Source: Crocinitomix sp.
Lineage (GTDB): Bacteria > Bacteroidota > Bacteroidia > Flavobacteriales_D > Crocinitomicaceae
Length of the DNA: 64,000 nt
Reading direction: 5' to 3'
Assembly (NCBI GenBank): GCA_013138735.1
Contig: WTCE01000089.1
Location: 1-64,000, forward strand
Shown here: piece after piece, positions 51,721 to 58,900 of the stretch
Numbering within the stretch: position 1 is the stretch's first letter
Layout of the letters: each line of letters starts with the position of its first letter
Made by a program: the position numbers and the translations under genes
Notes under the pieces: generated by a model
What the model was told of the DNA's origin: nothing
The model's input: the letters and a program-made list of their open reading frames with translations, nothing else
The model's database searches: none

Positions 51721-51745
51721 CTAAAGACTAAAGACTAAAGACTAA
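51721..51745. repeat. Tandem heptamer CTAAAGA x3
   Basis: Three exact copies of CTAAAGA plus CTAA, between the terminator and the hppD stop codon. Confidence 0.85.
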
Positions 51746-51769
51746 TAGCGCAGCGGTCTAACATCTAAT

Positions 51770-52927
51770 TTACAATGTCCCTCGCTTCTCTTGTTCTCTT
51801 TCGATAGATTCAAATAAGGCTTTAAAATTGCCTGCACCAAAACCTCTTGCTCCCATTCTCTGAATGATTTCGAAAAACAATGTTGGTCTGTCTTCAATTG
51901 GCTTAGTAAATATTTGTAATAAATAGCCTTCTTCATCTGCATCAATCATAATTCCAAGAGCTTTCAATTTTTCAATGTCTTCTCCTAATTCATGGTTGTG
52001 TGCTAGCAATCTTCCCGGAACAGCTGCGTAATACTCTTCTGGAGGTGTAGATAAAAACTCAATTCCTCTAGCTCTCATTTTTGACACAGTGTCAAGAATA
52101 TCATTGGTTGCAACAGCAATATGTTGTACACCTGGACCTTCATAAAAATCAAGGTATTCTTCAATTTGAGATTTCTTTTTTCCTTCGGCAGGTTCGTTAA
52201 TTGGAAATTTAATTCTTCCATTTCCGTTACTCATTACCTTACTCATCAATGCAGAATACTCTGTTGTAATTTGTTTGTCATCAAATGATAAAAAGTTAAC
52301 AAAGCCCATTACATCTTCATACCATTTTACCCAAACGTTCATTTCGTTCCAACCCACATTTCCTACCATGTGATCGATAAATTTAAGTCCAATTGGTTCT
52401 GGGTTATAGTCTGATTCCCACTTTTTATAACCGGGTAAAAATTCACCGTTGTAGTTTTTTCTTTCCACAAACATGTGAACCGTTTCACCATAAGTATAAA
52501 TCCCCGCTCTAACTACTTCTCCGTGCTCATCTTTTTCTACAGTAGGTTCCATGAAGGATTTTGCACCTCTTTTTGTAGTCTCTTCCCAAGATTTTTTAGC
52601 ATCATCAACCCAAAGTGCGACAACTTTTACGCCATCACCATGCTTTGCTAAATGTTCATTCATCCAAGAAGATGAATTTAACGGTGTAGTGAGTACAATT
52701 CTTATTTTGTCTTGTTTTAGAACATAAGATGAATATTCTTTACATCCTGTTTCTAAACCTTTATATGCATGTGATTGAAATCCAAAAGCTGTTTTGTAAA
52801 AATGAGCAGCTTGTTTTGCATTTCCAACAATAAATTCTACATAGTCAGTTCCCAAAAGAGGTAAAAAATCTTGTGCTCCTTCAAATATTTTTTCTAATCC
52901 GTATTCTACGTTTTTTATTTTACTCAT
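51770..52927 (-). CDS. hppD: 4-hydroxyphenylpyruvate dioxygenase
   Basis: A 385-residue Fe(II) enzyme that turns 4-hydroxyphenylpyruvate into homogentisate in tyrosine degradation. It has two vicinal-oxygen-chelate halves (about 18-150 and 175-370). Iron ligands are expected at the His of FIDHMVGNV, the His of GVQHIAVATND and the Glu of PTLFFEIIQRMG; all three motifs are present, as is the C-terminal RGFGAGNFKALFESIEREQ. It lies 55 bases downstream of hmgA on the same strand, and the two enzymes act in sequence. Confidence 0.96.
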   Translation of the reverse strand: MSKIKNVEYGLEKIFEGAQDFLPLLGTDYVEFIVGNAKQAAHFYKTAFGFQSHAYKGLETGCKEYSSYVLKQDKIRIVLTTPLNSSSWMNEHLAKHGDGVKVVALWVDDAKKSWEETTKRGAKSFMEPTVEKDEHGEVVRAGIYTYGETVHMFVERKNYNGEFLPGYKKWESDYNPEPIGLKFIDHMVGNVGWNEMNVWVKWYEDVMGFVNFLSFDDKQITTEYSALMSKVMSNGNGRIKFPINEPAEGKKKSQIEEYLDFYEGPGVQHIAVATNDILDTVSKMRARGIEFLSTPPEEYYAAVPGRLLAHNHELGEDIEKLKALGIMIDADEEGYLLQIFTKPIEDRPTLFFEIIQRMGARGFGAGNFKALFESIEREQEKRGTL

Positions 52928-52982
52928 AATAATTATTTTAATGATTTATTGACAAATAATCTCAAATTACTAATCTAATTTT

Positions 52983-54143
52983 TTATTCAGTGATCCACGA
53001 CTTATAATAATCGTCCACCTGTAATTTCATTGCTTCCTCTGTTATCATAACTGGCTTAAATGGGTCAATCATGACAGCAAGTTCGCCCGTCTCCTTTTTA
53101 CCAACACTTCTTTCAATAGCTCCCGGATGTGGACCATGAGGTATTCCTCCAGGATGAAGTGTGATTTGTCCCTTCTCAATATTGTTTCTGCTCATAAAGT
53201 CTCCATCAACATAATAAAGAAGCTCTTCTGAGTCAATATTACTATGGTGATAAGGCGCAGGAATTGAGTTTGGATGGTAATCATACATTCTCGGAACAAA
53301 TGAGCAAACTACGAAGCCAGCAGCTTCCCATTGTTGATGGATTGGCGGTGGCATATGTATCCGCCCAGTAATTGGTTCAAAGTCGTGAATTGAAAAAGCG
53401 TAAGGATAATTGAACCCATCCCATCCAACAACATCAAAAGGATGATTGGCATGAGTGTATTCCCAAATTACACCTTGTTTTTTTGATAAAACTTTAAATT
53501 CTCCTTTTTCATCATGCGTTTTTAAATCTTTAGGAAGCCTAAAGTCTCGTTCGCAAAACGGGGAATGTTCCAAGAATTGGCCAAAATTATTTCTGTATCT
53601 GGCAGGTGATAAAATTGGACTGAATGATTCAATGTAGAGTATTCTATTGTCTTCTGAATCAAAATCAATTTGATAGGTAGTTCCTCTCGGGATAATTAAA
53701 TAGTCTCCATATTTGAAATCAATATTTCCATACATGGTTCTTAGCTTTCCTGATCCGATATGAATAAATAACATCTCATCAGCATCACTGTTTCGATAAA
53801 AATATCCTTTTGAAAAGGCTTTAGGAGCTGCTAAGCCAATATGTAAGTCATTATTAGCAAAAAGTGTCTTTCTACTTTTAATATAATCATCCTCAGCAGG
53901 TAAAGAAAAACCTTTAAAGCTTAAAGCTTTCATGTTTTTATCAATCGCAATCTTAGGACTGATGTCCTCAATTTTCCGAATCTCAGAAACTACTGTTGGT
54001 GGATAAAGATGATAAATTAAGGAAGACATGCCTGCAAAACCAGCAGTTCCAAATAACTCTTCTTGATAAAGTCCTCCGGTCGGTTTTTTAAATGTTGTAT
54101 GTCTTTTATCGGGTATTGAACCCAACTTGTGATAGCGTGGCAT
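52983..54143 (-). CDS. hmgA: Homogentisate 1,2-dioxygenase
   Basis: A 386-residue cupin enzyme that cleaves homogentisate to maleylacetoacetate, the step after HppD. Key regions: GKLRTMYGNIDFKYGDYLIIPRG (cupin core), EELLYYVDGDF, and HPGGIPHGPHPGA with the His/Glu iron-site residues. The length is that of the shorter bacterial form I know from Bacteroidota. First gene of the hmgA-hppD pair, read from the promoter at 54319-54348. Maleylacetoacetate isomerase and fumarylacetoacetase are not in the window. Confidence 0.95.
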   Translation of the reverse strand: MPRYHKLGSIPDKRHTTFKKPTGGLYQEELFGTAGFAGMSSLIYHLYPPTVVSEIRKIEDISPKIAIDKNMKALSFKGFSLPAEDDYIKSRKTLFANNDLHIGLAAPKAFSKGYFYRNSDADEMLFIHIGSGKLRTMYGNIDFKYGDYLIIPRGTTYQIDFDSEDNRILYIESFSPILSPARYRNNFGQFLEHSPFCERDFRLPKDLKTHDEKGEFKVLSKKQGVIWEYTHANHPFDVVGWDGFNYPYAFSIHDFEPITGRIHMPPPIHQQWEAAGFVVCSFVPRMYDYHPNSIPAPYHHSNIDSEELLYYVDGDFMSRNNIEKGQITLHPGGIPHGPHPGAIERSVGKKETGELAVMIDPFKPVMITEEAMKLQVDDYYKSWITE

Positions 54144-54180
54144 AATTTCGTTTTTTTTTGATTAATTAATTATGTTTCGT

Positions 54181-54221
54181 CTATTATTTATGAATAATAG
54201 GTATTAGCAAATAGGCTAATA
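54181..54221. promoter_or_regulatory. Two adjacent inverted repeats in the hmgA leader
   Basis: CTATTATT-TATG-AATAATAG (54181-54200) and TATTAGC-AAATAG-GCTAATA (54202-54221) are both perfect. They lie 38-78 bases upstream of the hmgA start and about 100 bases downstream of its promoter, suiting an operator that blocks elongation, or an RNA structure. Confidence 0.45.
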
Positions 54222-54318
54222 AACAACATATCACTCTGGATTTCTCTTGATGAGAAACTTTAAATAGATAGCGAGTGTTTCAAATATTCCAGACATTTCT
54301 CAATGTTGAGCTTTCAAC

Positions 54319-54348
54319 AAAGATAACGATTCTGTCGATTTTTTCAAT
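54319..54348 (-). promoter_or_regulatory. Promoter of the hmgA-hppD operon
   Basis: On the minus strand TTG (54346-54348) is separated by 19 bases from TATCTTTG (54319-54326), a full Bacteroidota -33/-7 match. The leader to hmgA would be about 170 bases. Confidence 0.6.
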
Positions 54349-54379
54349 GATAATTATCACTTCCTATTTGAAATAAATT

Positions 54380-54387
54380 TATTTTTG
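54380..54387 (+). promoter_or_regulatory. -7 element for tdh
   Basis: TATTTTTG fits TAnnTTTG; the ATG follows 70 bases downstream. The -33 region is unclear. Confidence 0.4.
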
Positions 54388-54457
54388 CAACAAATCCCTA
54401 CTAAAAAGACACACTTTTACTTGAAGTAAGGAACATGAACGCTCAAAAGGAAAAGAC

Positions 54458-55423
54458 ATGAAAAAAATAATGGTTATTGGTGCTTCAGGGCAAATCGGTA
54501 CAGAGTTGGTAATAGCTTTGCGCGAAAAGTTTGGTAATGACAATGTCATTGCATCTGATTTAAAAGAGACAATTAAGGCTGCTTTGAGTGGCGGACCGTA
54601 TGAACAATTGGATGTAATGGATAATGAGGCGTTGAAAGCCATTGTTAACAAACATTCAATTACTGAAATTTACCTTTTAGCTGCCCTGCTTTCTGCAACT
54701 GCCGAAAAACATCCAGATTTCGCTTGGAAACTGAACATGGAGGGTCTTTTTAATGTACTGAATTTAGCAAAGGAAAAAGTCATAAAGAAAGTGTTTTGGC
54801 CAAGTTCAATTGCCGTTTTCGGATCTAATACCCCAAAATACAATACGCCGCAATACACGATAATGGAACCTTCCACTGTATACGGCATCAGTAAATTGGC
54901 AGGCGAACGTTGGTGTGAATATTATGCGAAACAATACAATGTTGATGTCAGAAGTATTCGTTACCCTGGTTTAATTTCATATACCTCATTGCCAGGCGGG
55001 GGTACAACAGATTACGCGGTTGATATTTTTTATTCTGCCAAAAGAAATGAAAAATATACTTGCTTTTTATCTGAACAAACTGCCCTTCCAATGATGTATA
55101 TGGAAGATGCGATCCGCGCCACAATAGGATTGATGGAAGCGCCAGACGATTCTATTAAAATTAGATCTTCATATAATCTTGGAGGGATTTCATTTACCCC
55201 AGCCGAAATTTATGCTGAAATCAAAAAAACGAAGCCAGACTTTGAAATTGAATATGCTCCTGATTTTAGACAGAAAATTGCAGATTCATGGCCAAGTAGT
55301 ATAGATGACGTTGACGCAAGGAATGATTGGGGCTGGAATGGTGAATTTAATCTTGAAAAACTTTGTAAAATCATGTTAGAAAACGTTTTAGATGCGGGAA
55401 TTAGCGTTTCTCAAAACACGTAA
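54458..55423 (+). CDS. tdh: L-threonine 3-dehydrogenase (short-chain, epimerase-like type)
   Basis: A 321-residue NAD-dependent enzyme of the extended SDR (UDP-galactose epimerase-like) family. The NAD motif GASGQIG is at 8-14, and the catalytic YxxxK is Y142-K146 in VYGISK. Features such as FWPSSIAVFG, RYPGLISY, GGGTTDYAVDIFY and ALPMMYMEDAIRATI are those of the threonine dehydrogenases known from flavobacteria and trypanosomes. It oxidises threonine to 2-amino-3-ketobutyrate. The partner ligase (Kbl) is not in the window. It diverges from hmgA. Confidence 0.9.
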   Translation: MKKIMVIGASGQIGTELVIALREKFGNDNVIASDLKETIKAALSGGPYEQLDVMDNEALKAIVNKHSITEIYLLAALLSATAEKHPDFAWKLNMEGLFNVLNLAKEKVIKKVFWPSSIAVFGSNTPKYNTPQYTIMEPSTVYGISKLAGERWCEYYAKQYNVDVRSIRYPGLISYTSLPGGGTTDYAVDIFYSAKRNEKYTCFLSEQTALPMMYMEDAIRATIGLMEAPDDSIKIRSSYNLGGISFTPAEIYAEIKKTKPDFEIEYAPDFRQKIADSWPSSIDDVDARNDWGWNGEFNLEKLCKIMLENVLDAGISVSQNT

Positions 55424-55545
55424 TCGTCTAATCATAAGTTTTTATCTTGAACTTTGGACTGTTAATCGAAAAGTAGATGAAACATTAAATATTTATTTGT
55501 AGATTGCTCTTGAATACCGAATTAAACCAGATTACACCCCGAAGA

Positions 55546-56445
55546 ATGAGAAAATTGTTAATCACCTTGTTATTTGTGCTCCCGGCGTTAGCCTATAGTT
55601 TGGGAAATGCATCTAATACAATGCCCTTTGATATTGCGCAAGCGACGTCTGATGGTTATCCAAATGTTGAAGACGACAAGGGTCGACAGGGAATGTGGAC
55701 GATTTGGGGAAGGATGAATCCTGATAAAGGGTACCCTGAAGATGGGAAGATTGAAGAAGGTAATTATAAAGACGGCAGAAAGAACGGTGAGTGGATCAAA
55801 TATCATAAAGACGGAAAAACACCAAGATTAAAAGGAGTATATGTAGATAATCGACCAAATGGCGCTTATACGAAGTATTATCCGAATGGTGTGACAATGG
55901 AAGAAGGGAAGTTTACTTCAGGTAAACAAACGGAGATTTTTAGAAGATATTATGATACTGGAGTAATGTCTCAAGAAAAGCATTTCAATCAAGATGGTAG
56001 AGAAGATGGGAAAGTGAAATACTTTCACCCTAATGGAAAATTAGAGTTTGAATACACTAAAAAAGATGGTGTAACTACTGGAGAGGCAAAACGTTTTTGG
56101 CCTAACGGTGATGTGAAAGAAGTCATCATGTATAATAATGATGGCACAGTAGGTTCAAGAATCGAGAAGGAACGTGTTAATCCTCCGTTTGATGCTGAAC
56201 CTGTAGTAACAGCGCCACCTGCAAACGCTCCTGATGGAACGGATGGGAAAACAAACGGCAAGAAATTCAAGAAAAACGGATACAATAAAGTGTACAATGA
56301 TGACCAAGAGCTCTGGATGGATGGAGACTTTAAAAGCAACAAGCTTTGGGATGGTAAATTGTACAAGTATGACAGTGATGGAATTCTATTAAAAATTGAA
56401 GTTTGGAAAAAAGGTAAATATCATTCAGACGGACAGCTTAATTAG
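55546..56445 (+). CDS. Exported MORN-repeat protein
   Basis: A 299-residue secreted protein. The ATG at 55546 begins a clear signal peptide (RKLLITLLFVLPALAYS); an in-frame TTG 42 bases upstream is a poorer choice. Residues about 40-205 form six or seven MORN-like repeats (EEGNYKDGRKNGEWIKYH, GKFTSGKQTEIFRRYY and similar). A Pro/Ala/Gly linker (about 213-235) leads to a last repeat-like segment with WMDGDFKSNKLWDGKLYKY. MORN repeats bind lipids or proteins, or act as structural sheets. A terminator follows. It resembles the MORN lipoprotein at 46462-46932 only in repeat type. Confidence 0.78.
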   Translation: MRKLLITLLFVLPALAYSLGNASNTMPFDIAQATSDGYPNVEDDKGRQGMWTIWGRMNPDKGYPEDGKIEEGNYKDGRKNGEWIKYHKDGKTPRLKGVYVDNRPNGAYTKYYPNGVTMEEGKFTSGKQTEIFRRYYDTGVMSQEKHFNQDGREDGKVKYFHPNGKLEFEYTKKDGVTTGEAKRFWPNGDVKEVIMYNNDGTVGSRIEKERVNPPFDAEPVVTAPPANAPDGTDGKTNGKKFKKNGYNKVYNDDQELWMDGDFKSNKLWDGKLYKYDSDGILLKIEVWKKGKYHSDGQLN

Positions 56446-56470
56446 TCAAAAAAATAGTATTAAATTTGAA

Positions 56471-56497
56471 CCCGTCAGCCTCAAGCTGACGGGTTTC
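56471..56497 (+). terminator. Rho-independent terminator after the MORN protein
   Basis: CCCGTCAGC and GCTGACGGG form a perfect 9-bp stem with a 5-nt loop (56471-56493), followed by TTTCTTA. Stem and loop closely resemble the terminator at 51678-51710. Confidence 0.85.
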
Positions 56498-56519
56498 TTA
56501 TTTATAGATAGTAATAACA

Positions 56520-57983
56520 ATGCATAGTCAACTCAAAATTTACAATACGCTCAAAGGAGAAAAGGAGCTATTTACACCAATACATAACGATCAAGTAGGA
56601 ATGTACGTGTGCGGACCCACTGTTTACAGTGATGTGCATTTAGGGAATTGTAGAACGTTTATTTCTTTTGATATGATCTATCGCTACTTATTGCACCTTG
56701 ATTATAAGGTAAGGTATGTTAGAAATATCACAGATGCGGGGCATTTAGAAAATGATGCGGACGAAGGCGAAGATAAGATTTCGAAAAAGGCACGATTAGA
56801 AGCCTTGGAGCCTATGGAAATTGTGCAGAAATATTCTGTTGGTTTTCATGACATTATGGGTCAATTTAATGCTTTGCCACCGAGTATCGAACCAACCGCG
56901 ACAGGACATATTATTGAACAAATTCAGATTGTTAAAGACTTAATTGAGAAAGGTTTTGCTTATGAAAGCAATGGCTCTGTCTATTTTAATGTCCAAAAAT
57001 ATAACGAAACGCATAATTATGGCATCTTGTCTAATCGTAAAATTGAAGATTTAATTTCAGGTACGCGGGAGTTGGATGGACAAAGTGAAAAACAAAGTCA
57101 ATTGGATTTTGCCCTTTGGAAGAAAGCTTCGCCTTATCACATAATGCGCTGGCCATCTCCTTGGAGTGATGGTTTTCCTGGCTGGCATTTAGAATGTACA
57201 GCAATGTCACATAAATATTTAGGAGAACAGTTTGATATCCACGGTGGTGGAATGGATTTGAAATTCCCGCATCACGAATGTGAAATTGCGCAGGGCCACG
57301 CCTATAATGGAAAAGCACCAGTAAACTATTGGTTGCATACAAACATGCTTACGCTCAATGGTAAAAAAATGAGTAAATCTACTGGGAATAATTTATTGCC
57401 AGAGGAACTTTTTACGGGTGAAACGGATTTGCTTGATAAAGGTTTTGACCCTATGGTTGCCCGTTTTTTCATGATGCAAGCACATTATAGAAGTGAACTT
57501 GATTTCTCGTCAGATGCTTTGAAAGCATCTGAAAAAGGATTTAATAAATTAATGAATGGTTATACTGATTTGACACAATTAACGGGTCAATCGGAAAGTG
57601 ATGAGGATGTTGAAGCATTAATTCAGTCTTTTTATGACGCTATGAATGATGATTTTAATACGCCTGTACTTGTGGCGCATTTATTCGAAGCCGTAACATA
57701 CATTAACCGAGTTAAAGATGGAACAGCTAAAATTTCTAGCGAAGATTTAGAAAAGTTGAAAGCCGCAATGAAAGTGTTTATCTTTGATATTTTGGGGCTA
57801 AATACGGTTGATCAAGCTGATGATTCTAAATTGGGTGATGCAATGGATATTATTTTGGAATTGAGAAAAAACGCAAGAGAAAATAAAGATTGGACAACAT
57901 CTGACTTGATCCGTGATAAATTGAATGATGCCGGAATAACGGTAAAAGACGGTAAAGAAGGAACCTCTTGGTCCTCGAATTAA
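56520..57983 (+). CDS. cysS: Cysteinyl-tRNA synthetase
   Basis: A 487-residue class I synthetase charging tRNA-Cys. C31 in YVCGPTVY is the first zinc ligand; the HIGH motif is H40-L-G-N43; other zinc ligands lie in GWHLECTAM and [15 protein letters not shown] is near residue 283 ([10 protein letters not shown]). The C-terminal DALR-type and anticodon regions follow (about 345-487). The start ATG gives the typical N-terminus with a short lead before the YVCGPT motif. Housekeeping gene, no operon partner evident: it follows a terminator and precedes ppa with 68 bases between. Confidence 0.97.
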   Translation: MHSQLKIYNTLKGEKELFTPIHNDQVGMYVCGPTVYSDVHLGNCRTFISFDMIYRYLLHLDYKVRYVRNITDAGHLENDADEGEDKISKKARLEALEPMEIVQKYSVGFHDIMGQFNALPPSIEPTATGHIIEQIQIVKDLIEKGFAYESNGSVYFNVQKYNETHNYGILSNRKIEDLISGTRELDGQSEKQSQLDFALWKKASPYHIMRWPSPWSDGFPGWHLECTAMSHKYLGEQFDIHGGGMDLKFPHHECEIAQGHAYNGKAPVNYWLHTNMLTLNGKKMSKSTGNNLLPEELFTGETDLLDKGFDPMVARFFMMQAHYRSELDFSSDALKASEKGFNKLMNGYTDLTQLTGQSESDEDVEALIQSFYDAMNDDFNTPVLVAHLFEAVTYINRVKDGTAKISSEDLEKLKAAMKVFIFDILGLNTVDQADDSKLGDAMDIILELRKNARENKDWTTSDLIRDKLNDAGITVKDGKEGTSWSSN

Positions 57984-58015
57984 TTAAAGACAGATTTTAC
58001 TTCAATAAAAAAGTA

Positions 58016-58023
58016 TATTTTTG
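58016..58023 (+). promoter_or_regulatory. -7 element for the inorganic pyrophosphatase gene
   Basis: TATTTTTG fits TAnnTTTG, 28 bases before the ATG at 58052. Confidence 0.45.
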
Positions 58024-58051
58024 TCGCGAATTTTAGAAAGCAATTTAGAAT

Positions 58052-58741
58052 ATGAGTAATACAAAGGATTTAATAAAGTTATTTGAGCAAAAATTTGTTG
58101 CTCACCCATGGCACGGAGTTACGATTGGTGAAAACATGCCAAACGAAGTTAAAGCATATATTGAGATCAATTCGAATGATCAAATCAAATATGAAATTGA
58201 TAAACCTAGCGGTCATATCATGATTGATAGACCACAAAAGTATTCGAATATTGTTCCGGCTTTATATGGATTCGTTCCTCAAACATATTGTGATAAAAAA
58301 ATAGCAGACTATTGTATGGCCAAATCTGGATTGACCGGAATTGTTGGTGATAGTGATCCATTGGACATAATTGTTTTGTCTGAGCGTAACATAGATCGCG
58401 GAAATATTTTAGTGGATTGTATTCCTGTTGGAGGATTTCGCATGATTGATGGAGGAGAAGCTGATGATAAGATTATCGCTGTTTTGAAAGATGATCAAGC
58501 TTATGGACATATAAGAAATATTGAAGATGTGCCATCAAAAGTAATTGATCGTGTTAAGCATTTTTTCTTGACTTATAAGGAAAATCCAAATGATGATGGA
58601 TCTGATAAAAAAGTTGAAATCACCCATACATATGGAAGAGAAGAAGCTTTGGAAGTGATTAAATTGAGTAACGAAGATTACCTTGATGTATACGGTGATG
58701 TGAATGAGAAATTTGCTACTGCTTTGTCGCAGTTAGTTTAA
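58052..58741 (+). CDS. ppa: Family I inorganic pyrophosphatase
   Basis: A 229-residue cytoplasmic Mg-dependent enzyme hydrolysing pyrophosphate, which drives biosynthetic reactions forward. The metal signature is DSDPLDIIV near residue 101, with YEIDKPSGHIMIDR (substrate-binding Glu/Lys/Arg) near 49-62 and DDQAYGHI near 149. It is longer than the E. coli enzyme (about 175) because of N-terminal and internal additions, as I know from other Bacteroidota. Its own promoter and terminator make it a single-gene transcript. Confidence 0.93.
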   Translation: MSNTKDLIKLFEQKFVAHPWHGVTIGENMPNEVKAYIEINSNDQIKYEIDKPSGHIMIDRPQKYSNIVPALYGFVPQTYCDKKIADYCMAKSGLTGIVGDSDPLDIIVLSERNIDRGNILVDCIPVGGFRMIDGGEADDKIIAVLKDDQAYGHIRNIEDVPSKVIDRVKHFFLTYKENPNDDGSDKKVEITHTYGREEALEVIKLSNEDYLDVYGDVNEKFATALSQLV

Positions 58742-58760
58742 AACAAAATTTTATTCGTAA

Positions 58761-58788
58761 AAAGGTTGGCTTTTAGTCAACCTTTTTC
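58761..58788 (+). terminator. Rho-independent terminator after ppa
   Basis: AAAGGTTG (58761-58768) pairs with CAACCTTT (58778-58785), followed by a short T run. Confidence 0.8.
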
Positions 58789-58866
58789 ATTTTAGAAACG
58801 TCATGCAAGTAGTATGAATTCCAATAATGTAAAGGTATTGGGTCTTTATTTTTATAAAGTATTCAG

Positions 58867-58874
58867 TATATTTG
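58867..58874 (+). promoter_or_regulatory. -7 element for the PKD protein-PorP/SprF operon
   Basis: TATATTTG exactly fits TAnnTTTG, 26 bases before the ATG at 58901. Confidence 0.5.
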
Positions 58875-58900
58875 CATCTTATTGATAGAAACGATAAACC

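Larger units (their letters stand above)
54144..54457. other. Divergent control region between hmgA and tdh
   Basis: This 314-base region has no gene. It holds a promoter for hmgA (54319-54348, minus), a -7 element for tdh (54380-54387, plus) and two adjacent inverted repeats (54181-54200 and 54202-54221) in the hmgA leader. Confidence 0.6.
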
